64,000 nt of DNA from Deltaproteobacteria bacterium (GCA_009668975.1 SBEG01000004.1:124001-188000); one strand, 5' to 3'; positions 26,968-36,311 are shown, counted from the first letter of the stretch. Program-made: numbers and translations. Notes: generated from the sequence alone by a model not told the origin.

Positions 26968-27486
26968 TTAATATTCAGCGATAATAGATTTGACTTGGTC
27001 AGGCGTTACATGAGCATAGACCTTTTCGCCAACCGTCAAGATTGGAGCCAAGGCACATGCACCAACGCAGCGGAGACAATCGATGGAGAACTTGCCGTCC
27101 TGAGTAACTTCACCGACCTCAACATTCAGTGCTTCCTTGAAGGCATCGACAACTTTCTGAGCGCCCTTGACGAAGCAGGCAGTACCCATACAGATAGAGA
27201 TGGGATATTTGCCCTTCGGAACCATGGTAAAGAAGGTATAAAAGCTGACAACACCATAAACCTTGGCCAAGGAAACATCCATATAGTCAGCAACGAATTG
27301 CTGAACTTCCTTGGGCAGGTAACCGAAAAGGCTTTGTGCTTTGTGGAGCACGGTAACTAAGTGACCTTCTTTCGTGGGAAGCTGATTGACAAACTCTTCC
27401 AGTTCCTTGTAAAGCCCTGAAGGTAGCGTTGCACGATCCGGAAGTCTGCAGTCCCCTGTTAACTGACACGTTGATCCTGTTTGCAT
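26968..27486 (-). CDS. hndA: NuoE-like [2Fe-2S] subunit HndA
   Basis: 172 residues. Helical N-terminal domain (LPTKEGHLVTVLHKAQ, FGYLPKEVQ) followed by a thioredoxin-like [2Fe-2S] domain with ligands in CMGTAC and CLRCVGAC. It starts the hndABCD operon in the canonical order NuoE-Trx-NuoF-HydA. AGGAGAGG is well placed before ATG 27486. The operon promoter should lie in the ~1 kb gap upstream. Confidence 0.95.
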   Translation of the reverse strand: MQTGSTCQLTGDCRLPDRATLPSGLYKELEEFVNQLPTKEGHLVTVLHKAQSLFGYLPKEVQQFVADYMDVSLAKVYGVVSFYTFFTMVPKGKYPISICMGTACFVKGAQKVVDAFKEALNVEVGEVTQDGKFSIDCLRCVGACALAPILTVGEKVYAHVTPDQVKSIIAEY

Positions 27487-28486
27487 ACTGTTGCACCTCT
27501 CCTTTCGTTTTTAGCCAAATGGGAAGCTTGGCCTGTGTTTTACCTCAACAAACAATCACCCAAACAACAAAGGTTACTCGATGTGCGTAAGCAAGTGCAC
27601 TCATTGTCCTGCTGAACGGAAACTCTGGAGACGACACTGTCAAGTCGCAGATATTCCCGCAAGATAAGTAGATGGGTTTTAAAAGAAGCGGGTAGAATGA
27701 AGTTTGACATTTCTGGGAATGTCCCGGAAGAACCACGCGGTTTAAAACAGTAGTGCCGCAGGCAGGACGAACCTCAACATCAAATGAACCGATTTGTGGG
27801 CCACGCGGCACTTCATCATAAGTCCAACTATTTGTCAAGGGTATTTTTCCCCCTCAACCAGAGGCGAAAACAATTTTTTAAAACAATTTTATAACTATTT
27901 TTCGGGAAGTTGCGACGCACAAGGATTCACGCGGCTACGAGGTCCAAACGAATTCAAACGCATGAAGAAATTCCTTTACACGCACATACAATTATTCACA
28001 TAAAAACACCAGCAATTTTTTACAATCGCGCATTATAGTCGCTTTGCCGGAAGAAGCTTTTTCCTGTGCCGCCCGGCAACTGCTGCAAAAATAACCGCTG
28101 GTTCGCGTTATCTGTTGGCGATAAAATCCTGAACATGCAAAGTTTGATCTTCTAAAAGAGAGGAGAGATCCTACAGGTTGGTTTTGCCAGTCGAACCGCT
28201 GTTTTGCCGATTCATTGCGCTTCATACGAATTGAATTCCACCATAACCAAAAATATTTGTCAAGGCAAAATAAATCGAGATTTCAAGCAAATACGCCGTC
28301 ATATGAGGAGATGCTCAGAGCAGATGATTCTGGCAACAAAAGAACATTGCCCGGAGATGATACAGATTAAGAACGTCGAGATACGGTCCACCCTCGGCTG
28401 GTTATCGCTGCCTGAACGGCTATACTGAAGTCAACTGCCAGTCGCGAAAAACTGCCAGGATGTTTTTTCTTTCCACGGGGTGCGCA
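27487..28486. other. One-kilobase intergenic region upstream of hndA
   Basis: No gene is supported: short frames on both strands lack RBSs and recognisable domains. The region holds divergent promoters for hndABCD (leftward) and the gene at 28487 (rightward). It has several GTCAA/TTGAC half-sites (for example TTGTCAAGG at ~27834 and ~28256) but no full palindrome. Its length leaves room for an untranslated leader or small RNA that I cannot define. Confidence 0.55.
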
Positions 28487-29467
28487 ATGCTGAAATTATT
28501 GAAATCAATTTTGGGACGTGGGGTAAAAAAAGAGAAATATCCGGAAGCCATGGTAACGGATGCCATTGAAAGAGTGGCGGAAAAAACCGACCCCTGGTTA
28601 AGGTCCGTATCTGACTATAGGTATAAACTGCGTCAGTCGGTAATCATCTCACTTGAGCATGTGGAGGGCCTGGTAAACAGACTGCCACCGCCACTATCCA
28701 TCACGTTCGATTCGAACGAATCTTGTTCCGCCCTTGCGGTTTTTTTTACGAACCGGGAGGAAATGTTGAAAAAGTTTCAAAACGATCGGGAACTGGCCGG
28801 TTATCTCCGGGACCACGAACCCGCATCAAAGCAGATAACGGCTCTTCTGATGATGGAAAAGATGGAAAAAACGATCTTCGGCGCGGAACTGTCGGGGGAC
28901 GTGGTTGCGCGCGACGTGCCTCAGACTTCGGTGACGTTCCAGAACCAACAGTTCCTCGCACCAGCGGAGAGCAAAAAAGAAACCCGCCGCAGATTGGAAA
29001 AAAGAGCCTTTGACCACCTCCTGAAACTCGCACAAAGACAGATAACAACAGCCAAATCTACCAGGAAAGACCTTGAACGACGGCAGACACTGCTGCAAGC
29101 AAAACTGACCGTACTGCAAAGGGAAAATGAAGATCTCACAGATGCCGAACTCGAGGGAATGCCAAATGTCGCGGAAATACTCGCACAACTGAGGCAGGTT
29201 GAAGCACAACTAAAGGAACTCGGCGGCGAAGACAAAATGCTTAACGTCTATTTGGACATTACAATCAAGATCCTTTCACACCCCGAGGAACATCTATGGG
29301 GAACCAAGCAGCAAATTATCCTTGACCAGAGTGGAATCAAACGAGCTCAAACAACCGAAAACAGCAGAGAGTTCGTCCTTCAGGAACTCTGCAACTCAGA
29401 AGGCCGAAAGTGGGTTACACTTCTGGTCACTCTGCACGTAGACGAATTGCGAAATTTTTGCCGTTAA
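28487..29467 (+). CDS. Hypothetical cytoplasmic coiled-coil protein
   Basis: About 326 residues; family not recognised. The N-terminus is basic (LKLLKSILGRGVKKEK). Residues ~155-245 are rich in heptad-like K/R/E/L repeats (KKETRRRLEKRAFDHLLKL, then LRQVEAQLKELGG) and should form a coiled coil. No signal peptide or membrane segment is visible. The ATG at 28487 is used because GGGGTGCGCA stands before it; ATG 28460 is possible. Flanking genes concern H2 and nitrite metabolism but give no firm hint. Codon use looks native. Confidence 0.75.
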   Translation: MLKLLKSILGRGVKKEKYPEAMVTDAIERVAEKTDPWLRSVSDYRYKLRQSVIISLEHVEGLVNRLPPPLSITFDSNESCSALAVFFTNREEMLKKFQNDRELAGYLRDHEPASKQITALLMMEKMEKTIFGAELSGDVVARDVPQTSVTFQNQQFLAPAESKKETRRRLEKRAFDHLLKLAQRQITTAKSTRKDLERRQTLLQAKLTVLQRENEDLTDAELEGMPNVAEILAQLRQVEAQLKELGGEDKMLNVYLDITIKILSHPEEHLWGTKQQIILDQSGIKRAQTTENSREFVLQELCNSEGRKWVTLLVTLHVDELRNFCR

Positions 29468-29616
29468 TCCCTGTTTTTCAAGCACGAACTCTCACGATTC
29501 AAAGTTCATTTTCCGGCTCGGCAGCCTGTCAGGAAACGAATCATCCTGTCAAGGTGCTATACAACCCGGCAATGTGCCTGACCCAATTCACCGAAAACCT
29601 TCACTAAGAATCAATT

Positions 29617-30141
29617 TCAGATCCAGTGCTTCGGGTACTGGCGATGACGGACGACGTTATTGGTGAACAGTGCCACCGCCAGCAGGATAAGTACCCCGGC
29701 AAGAACAGGGACCAGGATAAAGGAAAAACCCGCATGTCCCTGCACTCCGATCAAGGCGGTCGCACCGCCGGGAGGATGGGTCGTACCGGTCATATACATG
29801 AGAAATATCGCCATACCAACTGTCAGAGCTATCGAATACGGATTTGACCCGAACAAGGCTACCATTACAACCGCTGTTACCGCCGAGATCAGGTGCCCGC
29901 CTACCAGATTTCTCGGTTGGGCCAGAGGGGAATCATTGGCTCCGAACAGCAGAACCGCTGTTGCACCAAAAGATCCGATCAACAAGGGAAATCCGGCCAT
30001 TTGCGTAACAGCAATAATGGCCAGTATTGACAAACTCCCGCTGATTAGTCCCCACGCTGCATACTTGAACGATTTCGGGGCGTGCGTCCCCCTGAGCTTT
30101 CCTTTCATTTTGCCCGGCATACAGCAAATTCTTTGTTTCAT
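29617..30141 (-). CDS. HPP-family integral membrane protein
   Basis: 174 residues with four to five membrane segments and the family signature THPPGGATAL (residues ~120-130) preceded by NDSPLAQPRNLVGGH. Some HPP proteins of cyanobacteria and plant plastids transport nitrite. The setting near nrfHA and under a TTGAC-N4-GTCAA palindrome makes a role in nitrite or NOx handling plausible, though substrate is inferred. AAAGGA precedes the ATG. It is divergent from the NDH-2 gene. Confidence 0.88.
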   Translation of the reverse strand: MKQRICCMPGKMKGKLRGTHAPKSFKYAAWGLISGSLSILAIIAVTQMAGFPLLIGSFGATAVLLFGANDSPLAQPRNLVGGHLISAVTAVVMVALFGSNPYSIALTVGMAIFLMYMTGTTHPPGGATALIGVQGHAGFSFILVPVLAGVLILLAVALFTNNVVRHRQYPKHWI

Positions 30142-30303
30142 TGGCCAATCCTTTCTTCTAATAATATATCCGGCGGCGGGATGTCACGACAGACTCTACT
30201 CTGGTCAAAAAACTCTTACCTTAACTTAAATCAATTGCAGCGTTTTTTTCGAAAAGACAAGCTCGCTGCAGCCACCTCAAACACTATCTTTTTTTCACAT
30301 AAC

Positions 30304-30317
30304 TTGACTCCAGTCAA
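30304..30317. promoter_or_regulatory. Palindromic operator TTGAC-TCCA-GTCAA between the HPP and NDH-2 genes
   Basis: Perfect 5+5 palindrome in the divergent region, 163 bases from the HPP start and about 200 from the NDH-2 start. Same motif as at 22842, 36298 and 54938. Confidence 0.6.
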
Positions 30318-30518
30318 TGATGCATTGCAGCTCATAGGTCATTCTGTGCGTACACAAAGAACCCTCGGATTATCATGTGGATTCTGCCGTAAGCTGAAGA
30401 TTCCAATGTGAGCCGCGGGTGAACCCAAAAAATGGAACTCGCATACCAATTGCGGGATACCAGGCACAGAAGTCGAATTTTTAAAAATCGGCAACCTGTA
30501 CGCGAGCGGAGGTAGAAC

Positions 30519-31817
30519 ATGAAAAAAGCAGTCATCATCGGGATGGGATTTGGTGGACTTCGAGCCGCCCGCGCCTTGTCGGGAAAGGGAGTGGAGGTGC
30601 TCGTCATCGATCGGCGCAACTTTCACCTGTTCCAGCCACTTCTTTATCAGGTGGCAACGTCATTCCTCGAGCAGGAACACATCGCCTATCCATCACGGGC
30701 ACTCCTGCGCAAGTTGAAAGGAATCAACTTCCGGCTCGGGGAGGTAACCGGCGTCGACTTGAACAACAAGGTGGTTCATCTCGCGGACGGAGACGTTTCC
30801 TACGACTACCTGGTCATGGCAGCCGGCAGCGCAACGCACTACTTCGGCATGAAGAGTGTCGAGGAGCTTTCATTTGATCTGAAATCACTGGACAAGACGG
30901 TCCGCCTGCGCACCCACATCCTGGAAAATTTTGAACGCGCATCGCGAGAATCGGACCCGGCGAAACGGCATGCCCTGTTAACCTTTGTCGTGGTTGGCGG
31001 CGGACCGGCCGGCGTGGAGTTCGCCGGCTCGCTGCAGGAACTGATCCGTTACGAGCTGGCCAAGGACTATCCCTGCCTCGATATCGCGGAATCCAGAATC
31101 ATTCTCCTGGAGGCACGCGGCGCCATCCTGCCCTTCCTCCCGGAAAAGCAGCGAAACTATGCACTGCGGAAACTGGGCGAAATGGGTGTTACCGTCAGTC
31201 TTAATACGCAGGTAAGCGGCGCCGAAACCGGCAAGGTTCTGCTGGCCAATGGCTCGCACATCCCCTCCCACACCATTCTCTGGTCAGCCGGGGTGCAGGC
31301 TGCACCCCTGGCAGCAACGCTCACGATTGAAAAGGGTGCGGCCGGCCGGATCCGGGTACAACCCGACCTGTCAATTCCCGGCCACCCCGAGGCCTTCGTA
31401 GTTGGCGATCTCGCCTTTCTGGAGCAGGACGGGACCCCCCTGCCGATGGTCGCCCAGGTTGCCATGCAGGGCGGAACCTATGCGGGCACGGCTATCCATA
31501 AAAGGATCAAGGGACTCCCCGTTGCGCCCTTCAGGTACTTTGACAAAGGAAACATGGCAATCATCGGCCGCAATACAGCGGCGGCTAATGCCTTCGGCCT
31601 CTTCAAGTTTACCGGTTTCGTCGCTTGGGCAGCCTGGCTGGCCCTTCACCTCTACTACCTGGAAGGGATTCGCAACCGGGTAATGGTCGGCATCAACTGG
31701 TTCTGCAATTACATCTTCCGGGCCCAGCAGATTCGTGTCATATCAACGCCTATTGCGGTTAAAGAGGACGTCGAGCCTCCAAAAACGGAAATTGTCACTA
31801 CCGTACAGACCGGTTGA
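30519..31817 (+). CDS. ndh: Type II NADH dehydrogenase (NDH-2)
   Basis: 432 residues. FAD-binding GMGFGGLRAA at the N-terminus, NAD-binding VVVGGGPAGVEFAG near residue 160, FAD motif AFVVGDLAFLE, and the quinone-side AQVAMQGG motif typical of NDH-2. The C-terminal stretch FVAWAAWLALHLYYLEG is the amphipathic/membrane-anchoring region. It oxidises NADH with quinone without pumping protons. GCGGAGG precedes the ATG. With NrfHA it could provide an NADH-quinol-nitrite route; this link is inferred. Confidence 0.93.
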   Translation: MKKAVIIGMGFGGLRAARALSGKGVEVLVIDRRNFHLFQPLLYQVATSFLEQEHIAYPSRALLRKLKGINFRLGEVTGVDLNNKVVHLADGDVSYDYLVMAAGSATHYFGMKSVEELSFDLKSLDKTVRLRTHILENFERASRESDPAKRHALLTFVVVGGGPAGVEFAGSLQELIRYELAKDYPCLDIAESRIILLEARGAILPFLPEKQRNYALRKLGEMGVTVSLNTQVSGAETGKVLLANGSHIPSHTILWSAGVQAAPLAATLTIEKGAAGRIRVQPDLSIPGHPEAFVVGDLAFLEQDGTPLPMVAQVAMQGGTYAGTAIHKRIKGLPVAPFRYFDKGNMAIIGRNTAAANAFGLFKFTGFVAWAAWLALHLYYLEGIRNRVMVGINWFCNYIFRAQQIRVISTPIAVKEDVEPPKTEIVTTVQTG

Positions 31818-31849
31818 AGCGAAAGCGGAAAATTGTGAACATAAGAAAA

Positions 31850-31880
31850 GGTTTCGCAGCTGAAACCGCAAAGCCTTTTT
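31850..31880 (+). terminator. Intrinsic terminator after ndh
   Basis: GGTTTC-GCAGCT-GAAACC with an outer AAAAGG/CCTTTT pairing and TTTTTATT tail. Confidence 0.75.
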
Positions 31881-31923
31881 ATTACCGGAAACTCATATTT
31901 CACGGGGAAAACCAAACATATCA

Positions 31924-31945
31924 GGGGCACGGCGCGCCGTGCCCC
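31924..31945. repeat. 22 bp perfect GC-rich palindrome
   Basis: Arms GGGGCACGGCG and CGCCGTGCCCC abut with no loop. It lies between two terminators of convergent genes and may be a REP-like element or part of the termination region. Confidence 0.55.
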
Positions 31946-32019
31946 GACATCAGTCTAATTGCCAAAGTAATAGCAAAACAATGAGATGCGTAATCGTTCC
32001 GGATCCCGGAGGACAAAAC

Positions 32020-32061
32020 AAAGCCCCCGGTGCTTTCCGACCTGGAAACACTGGGGGCTTT
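32020..32061 (-). terminator. Intrinsic terminator of the ferredoxin-domain gene
   Basis: AAAGCCCCC pairs with GGGGGCTTT, with further CGGTG/CACTG pairing; on the minus strand it is followed by TGTTTTG, just beyond the stop at 32075. Confidence 0.75.
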
Positions 32062-32074
32062 GTTAGCCTGAATG

Positions 32075-32812
32075 TTATTTTATCTCTCCCCGTATGCCGA
32101 TTGATACCACTTTCAACGGGATGTCCTTGCCCGATGCCGCCAACGCCTGTTTCGCCGCCGTAACAATCCCGCCGCAGCAGGGAACTTCCATCGCCAGTAC
32201 GGTCACACTTCTGATTGTCGACAAACGGAAGATGTCTGTCAGCTTCCGGACATACGCCTCGCCCGCATCCGGCTGTTTCGGGCAACCCATGACCACCGCC
32301 TTCCCCGTCAGGAAATCCTGGTGATAATCTGCATAGGCAACGGGTACGCAGTCAGCAGTGATGAGCAAGTCCGTATCCTGGAAATAGGGTGCGGTCGGAG
32401 GAACCAAGGTCAACTGGACCGGCCATTGCCCCAATTGGCTCTGACTGGCTCCCGCGCGGTTTTCCGCTGCAACTGGTTGCTCTTTCGGCGTCAGGGTCAT
32501 GGCCCGGGAACCGGGACAGCCGCCACCGCCGTGAGATCCATGCTGTGAGTGCGGTTTCGCAGCAGGTTTGCCGCTCGCCGCCAACTGCTCTTCCACCGCC
32601 GCCTCGTCAAACTCGTCGGCGTCCCGTTCGATGATGGTGATGGCGTCCATTGGACAGGTGCCGAGGCAGGCACCCAAACCGTCACACAGATTGTCCGCGG
32701 ACAGGACCGCCTTACCGTTCACGATCTTGATCGCGCCTTCCGCGCAGGATGGTACGCATTCACCGCAACCGTTGCATTTTTCAGGATCTATGGATACGAT
32801 TTTTCTTTTCAT
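32075..32812 (-). CDS. Ferredoxin-domain protein with C-terminal Cys-containing domain
   Basis: 245 residues. Residues ~5-60 form a two-[4Fe-4S] ferredoxin (CNGCGECVPSC, then CDGLGACLGTCP). A His/Gly-rich linker (HSQHGSHGGGGCPG) leads to a ~110-residue domain with ITADCVPVAYADYH, VMGCPKQPD and VPCCGGI. Proteins of this layout are often encoded near hybrid-cluster protein or nitrite reductase genes in anaerobes. ATG 32812, with AAAGGTG upstream, is preferred over the frame to 32869. A degenerate ATGAT-N4-GTCAA palindrome lies 101 bases upstream. The catalytic role, if any, is unknown. Confidence 0.85.
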   Translation of the reverse strand: MKRKIVSIDPEKCNGCGECVPSCAEGAIKIVNGKAVLSADNLCDGLGACLGTCPMDAITIIERDADEFDEAAVEEQLAASGKPAAKPHSQHGSHGGGGCPGSRAMTLTPKEQPVAAENRAGASQSQLGQWPVQLTLVPPTAPYFQDTDLLITADCVPVAYADYHQDFLTGKAVVMGCPKQPDAGEAYVRKLTDIFRLSTIRSVTVLAMEVPCCGGIVTAAKQALAASGKDIPLKVVSIGIRGEIK

Positions 32813-32912
32813 GTCTCTGTCACCTTTCGCTCTGTTTGTCGGTCTCATCTTATTCAATTTCGTTTTCATTGCGTTGATGAACCATCATAGAACGAAATCC
32901 GTACTATCCTTA

Positions 32913-32926
32913 TGATCGAAGTCAAG
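32913..32926. promoter_or_regulatory. Degenerate TTGAC-N4-GTCAA-type site
   Basis: ATGAT-CGAA-GTCAA keeps one perfect half and 3 of 5 positions of the other, 101 bases before the ferredoxin gene start, similar to the spacing of the perfect sites elsewhere. Confidence 0.3.
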
Positions 32927-33034
32927 AAAGTGAAGACTTGGCTACGAAAGTCTTCATCTATTTTCTTTTTCAGGGGTTTTCGTAGGAAATGCCCCCCTTA
33001 TTCAACCCGAAAAAGAGGAAGACAAAATAATTTC

Positions 33035-33073
33035 AAATAAAAAGACGCTACCTGAGGCAGCGACTTTTTATTT
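33035..33073 (-). terminator. Intrinsic terminator of the nrf operon
   Basis: AAATAAAAAG pairs with CTTTTTATTT, with an inner GCTACC/GGCAGC stem; it is bidirectional and lies 43 bases beyond the NapH-like gene stop. Confidence 0.85.
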
Positions 33074-33115
33074 ACTCTACAAACCGCCGCCCCGGTTTAC
33101 AAATCAACCAAAACC

Positions 33116-34123
33116 TCAATGACTCAGAAACGGCGCCTGAGGAATGAGATAACTATAGTCGTCATAACCAAGCGAGCTTTGCCAGGTATCCGTGACAATT
33201 CCTGCACCGGTTCCAACGGCAAAGACGAGCAAAGCAACCACTGGAAAGAGCCAGACGGGAAGCGGCCTTTTCCGCTGAAAAAGGCCCATTCGCAGCGCAT
33301 CCTTTTCCGGGCAGGCCAACGTGCAACTGAGACAGCCGTTGCACTCGGGGGAGCGAATAACATGCCGGTCATGTACCGGCAATTGGGCCGGACAGGCAGC
33401 CGAACAAGAACCGCAGCCGGAACAGAGAGTGGTATCACGCCTGATTTTGAAGGGACTCAGCGGACTTGTCAGTCCGAGCAGAGCCCCATAAGGGCAGAGA
33501 TAGCGGCACCAAAATCCTTCATAGAGGATTGACAGGCCGGCAAGAACACCCAGAACAACCATGGTCGTACTCGACATTCGAGTGAATAAATGAAGCATTT
33601 TCACGTCACTGATTGCCCAGTAGGGTGTTTTCAGAAACAGCGCCAGGGCCTGGTGCGGCATATCGAACAGGATTATCTTGATAAAAAAGAGCAGGAGCAG
33701 GTACTTGATGCTCCGCAGGACCAGGTCAAGCGGTCGCCAGATACGAAAATTCCTGCCGAACAGTCGCCGCCCCAGCCTGCCGGCCGTTTCGGAAAGGGTC
33801 CCAACCGGACAGAGCCAGGAGCAGAAGGATTTCTTGGCCAGAAGGCTCATACCAACGATGGAGAGAAAAATAACAACAGCTGCCGGGTGAAGCGGATTGA
33901 GGACTCCGGTAGCCAACCACGACTTGATACTAGCCAGGGCACCGATGGGCAGGAAGCCATCGACACCGGCTGGCCGCGAAAAGAAAGGGGCTACCCCGCC
34001 ACTTTCAAAATGGCGGACGAACAGCCCGAAGCGGATGCCGATCACAACCATCCAGACAAGGAAGCCCCATTGAATCCATGTTCGCAACATGCCGATTCTT
34101 TTATCTGATCTGTGCTCATTCAT
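33116..34123 (-). CDS. NapH-like membrane iron-sulfur protein of the nrf operon
   Basis: 335 residues, about five membrane segments with two CxxxCP motifs at membrane boundaries (CSWLCPVG and CRYLCPYG) and two ferredoxin-type clusters in the C-terminal half (CSGCGSC, CNGCLSC). The NapH/RdxA family passes electrons from quinol or serves assembly of periplasmic reductases. ATG 34123 with GGGAG upstream is chosen over a longer frame to 34219. It follows nrfA by ~100 bases and ends before a strong terminator, so nrfH-nrfA-napH-like is one unit. Such a subunit is not part of the simplest NrfHA modules. Confidence 0.88.
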   Translation of the reverse strand: MNEHRSDKRIGMLRTWIQWGFLVWMVVIGIRFGLFVRHFESGGVAPFFSRPAGVDGFLPIGALASIKSWLATGVLNPLHPAAVVIFLSIVGMSLLAKKSFCSWLCPVGTLSETAGRLGRRLFGRNFRIWRPLDLVLRSIKYLLLLFFIKIILFDMPHQALALFLKTPYWAISDVKMLHLFTRMSSTTMVVLGVLAGLSILYEGFWCRYLCPYGALLGLTSPLSPFKIRRDTTLCSGCGSCSAACPAQLPVHDRHVIRSPECNGCLSCTLACPEKDALRMGLFQRKRPLPVWLFPVVALLVFAVGTGAGIVTDTWQSSLGYDDYSYLIPQAPFLSH

Positions 34124-34220
34124 ACAATCATATCTCCCGCAAAGGCAGGGGATCAGACGGCAGGCTGAAGAGGAAAGGTTTTCTCCCCCCAGTCTACCGT
34201 TTTCAGCCCACCAACTCACC

Positions 34221-35672
34221 TTACTTCGCAGCCATCGGATCCTTGATTTCGTGCTGCGGCTTGAACATCAGCTTCTTCGATCCACGATTGTTGACATACT
34301 TCGCCAGTTCCAGGTCAACCTTGACCGGCACCGCAATTCCCGCCGTTGCCAGCGCCTGGCGCAGCAGGCCTTCGGCCTTCCCGGCGAAACGGGAGGCATC
34401 GCCCAAGACCCGCAAAGCTTCGGTCGGGTTGTGAAAACCGACGGAATTCTCGGCGCCGATGAATACCACCCGGTAGAAAGCCTCTTCATAATTATTTTTC
34501 GCCAGATTGTAGAGGGCTGGATCGATCCGCTTGCCTTCCGCCTTGGCTCGATTTGCCATCTCGAAAAGCTTGGCCACCGTCGCTGTCGTGGTTCCGGAAC
34601 GGATAAAGAGCGACATGGTCCGGTCCTGGATATCATAGACTTGCTTCCGGAGCAGCTCCTGACTCTCGGCATGACACTGCTGGCAGGCCCGCAGGTCATT
34701 CTTGAGGGGACTCATGATCCGGTGATCCGAAACCTTTTTCGTGCCGACCTTAGTGTAGGGCATATGACAATCGGTGCAGGAGACACCGGCATTCCAGTGA
34801 ACACTGTTGTTGGAGAAAAGTTCGAACTCCGGATGCCGGATGAAGGCCAGCTTGAAACCGGTTACACTCTGGGTCCATTCCTGCGTTCCCGGATTTTTCC
34901 GCAGCTGGCCGATGATATCCTCGATGGTAATATTTCCCCACTTGCTGCCGGCCCACGGGAAGGTCACATCCGCGGATTTCATGTCAGGGTCCTTGATGAC
35001 GCTGTAGGTTACGTGGCACTGGGCACAGACCATGGAACGGGTATCCTGGCTGGTCTGCTTCGAGACGTCGCCCCCCATCGCCTGGAAGGCTTTGCCGAGG
35101 GTGAAATCACGGGAAATTTTCAGCGACATATCCTTGTTGTCGTGACAGTCGATGCAGGCCACGCCGAGTGTCTGGTGCTCCTTCGGAATCTGGCCCAGTA
35201 CCTCTTTGTACGGTTTGGCAAAGTAGTCGCGGCCCATTTTTTTCTGCAAAGCCGGTGCGTAGGGGGTCTTGCAGGTGAGGCAGGAGCCGCCGGCCTTGAT
35301 CCGCGCCGGGTCAACCTCCAGTTGATCACTCACCATGTGCTGGTGCCCCCGCGGTTCACGGTACTCGACCCCAAAACCCCAACCGTTGTACAGAAGAGCC
35401 AGAAAGGGAAATTCATCCAGCTTGTCGCGGAGCTCCTCGCCCACATCGTGACCGGGCTTGTACTTGCTCTTGCCCGCCGGAGTCGGCTCGCCAGTTTTTT
35501 TCCAAAGATCATATTCAACCGGATAGGCTTTTCCCCACACGGCCGGATCAACCGTCCCGTCGGCAATTTCCACCGTCTTGACCGTCTCTGCTTTTTTCGG
35601 CGAACAACCGGCATTGATCGTCAGGGCAACGACGAACAGAAGTGCACAACAGAATTTCACCATCTTTTCCAT
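34221..35672 (-). CDS. nrfA: Cytochrome c nitrite reductase NrfA, ammonia-forming
   Basis: 483 residues. Lipoprotein-type signal ending TINAGC. Five haem motifs are visible: the catalytic CLTCK with lysine ligation, then CIDCH, CAQCH, CTDCH and CQQCH. It reduces nitrite to ammonium with six electrons on the periplasmic side, taking electrons from NrfH. AAGGAACAGGACT precedes ATG 35672. In Geobacter lovleyi NrfA, an Arg replaces the structural calcium; whether that applies here needs alignment. It is encoded 29 bases after nrfH. Confidence 0.96.
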   Translation of the reverse strand: MEKMVKFCCALLFVVALTINAGCSPKKAETVKTVEIADGTVDPAVWGKAYPVEYDLWKKTGEPTPAGKSKYKPGHDVGEELRDKLDEFPFLALLYNGWGFGVEYREPRGHQHMVSDQLEVDPARIKAGGSCLTCKTPYAPALQKKMGRDYFAKPYKEVLGQIPKEHQTLGVACIDCHDNKDMSLKISRDFTLGKAFQAMGGDVSKQTSQDTRSMVCAQCHVTYSVIKDPDMKSADVTFPWAGSKWGNITIEDIIGQLRKNPGTQEWTQSVTGFKLAFIRHPEFELFSNNSVHWNAGVSCTDCHMPYTKVGTKKVSDHRIMSPLKNDLRACQQCHAESQELLRKQVYDIQDRTMSLFIRSGTTTATVAKLFEMANRAKAEGKRIDPALYNLAKNNYEEAFYRVVFIGAENSVGFHNPTEALRVLGDASRFAGKAEGLLRQALATAGIAVPVKVDLELAKYVNNRGSKKLMFKPQHEIKDPMAAK

Positions 35673-35700
35673 AGTCCTGTTCCTTTCTTTCAACATAGTC

Positions 35701-36165
35701 TCAACGTATCGCGATGGTCCCGGTCAATCGATGCCGCAGTTGACGGTGGCATCCCCAGCACATGCGGCTCTGATCCATTCGTTCGACCTCTTCCTCGTGG
35801 CATTTGATACAGTTTGCCTGTACGACCTTTTCGCCGTGGCTAGACAGGGAAATCGTTTCCGGTACATTTCCGGAATAAAAAAAGACCACATCCTTCATTC
35901 CGTCGATGGATTTCCAAAGGTAATGGGAAACCGGATTATTGTTGGGCAGATGACAGTCGACGCACCGGATCCGCCGGTGAGCACCCGAGTTCTGCCAGGC
36001 GGTATGCTGATCTTCCATGACATGACAGCTCGCGCAGAAATCAGCTGATTCGGATTTGGCCAGGAGCCGCGGCGGACCGAGCAGAATGAACAGCAGCACA
36101 GCCACCCCCCCGATGAGCGATATTGACAGGGTTAGCACCATACTTTTGGATAGCCTAAACCGCAT
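35701..36165 (-). CDS. nrfH: Tetrahaem quinol dehydrogenase NrfH
   Basis: 154 residues of the NapC/NirT family. One N-terminal membrane anchor (SMVLTLSISLIGGVAVLLFILLG in two parts) and four CxxCH motifs: CASCH, CVDCH, CIKCH and CWGCH. It oxidises menaquinol and feeds NrfA. A TTGAC-ACAT-GTCAA palindrome lies 133 bases upstream of the ATG. Confidence 0.95.
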   Translation of the reverse strand: MRFRLSKSMVLTLSISLIGGVAVLLFILLGPPRLLAKSESADFCASCHVMEDQHTAWQNSGAHRRIRCVDCHLPNNNPVSHYLWKSIDGMKDVVFFYSGNVPETISLSSHGEKVVQANCIKCHEEEVERMDQSRMCWGCHRQLRHRLTGTIAIR

Positions 36166-36297
36166 AGTTACATCCGTTTCTGCCCCATTTACTTTTGTGA
36201 GGCTGTTAAAATTGTCTATCGTTCCTTTTCCGCAACTGTGTGAATAATCTTCTCATCCATGACGGTTCGAAGGTAGCACAGGAAATCCGTAACCCTT

Positions 36298-36311
36298 TTG
36301 ACACATGTCAA
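36298..36311. promoter_or_regulatory. Palindromic operator TTGAC-ACAT-GTCAA upstream of nrfH
   Basis: Perfect 5+5 palindrome (extended TTTTGAC on one side) 133 bases before nrfH. Nitrite reductase control fits an HcpR/FNR-type regulator. Confidence 0.7.

Noticed and set aside
27545..28428. Three short frames in the gap upstream of hndA
   Set aside because: No RBS, no family features, atypical composition; treated as intergenic.
16900..29000. Rex operators of the TTGTGAA-N4-TTCACAA type near H2 genes
   Set aside because: Isolated half-sites only (for example near 22950 and 28000) with wrong spacing.
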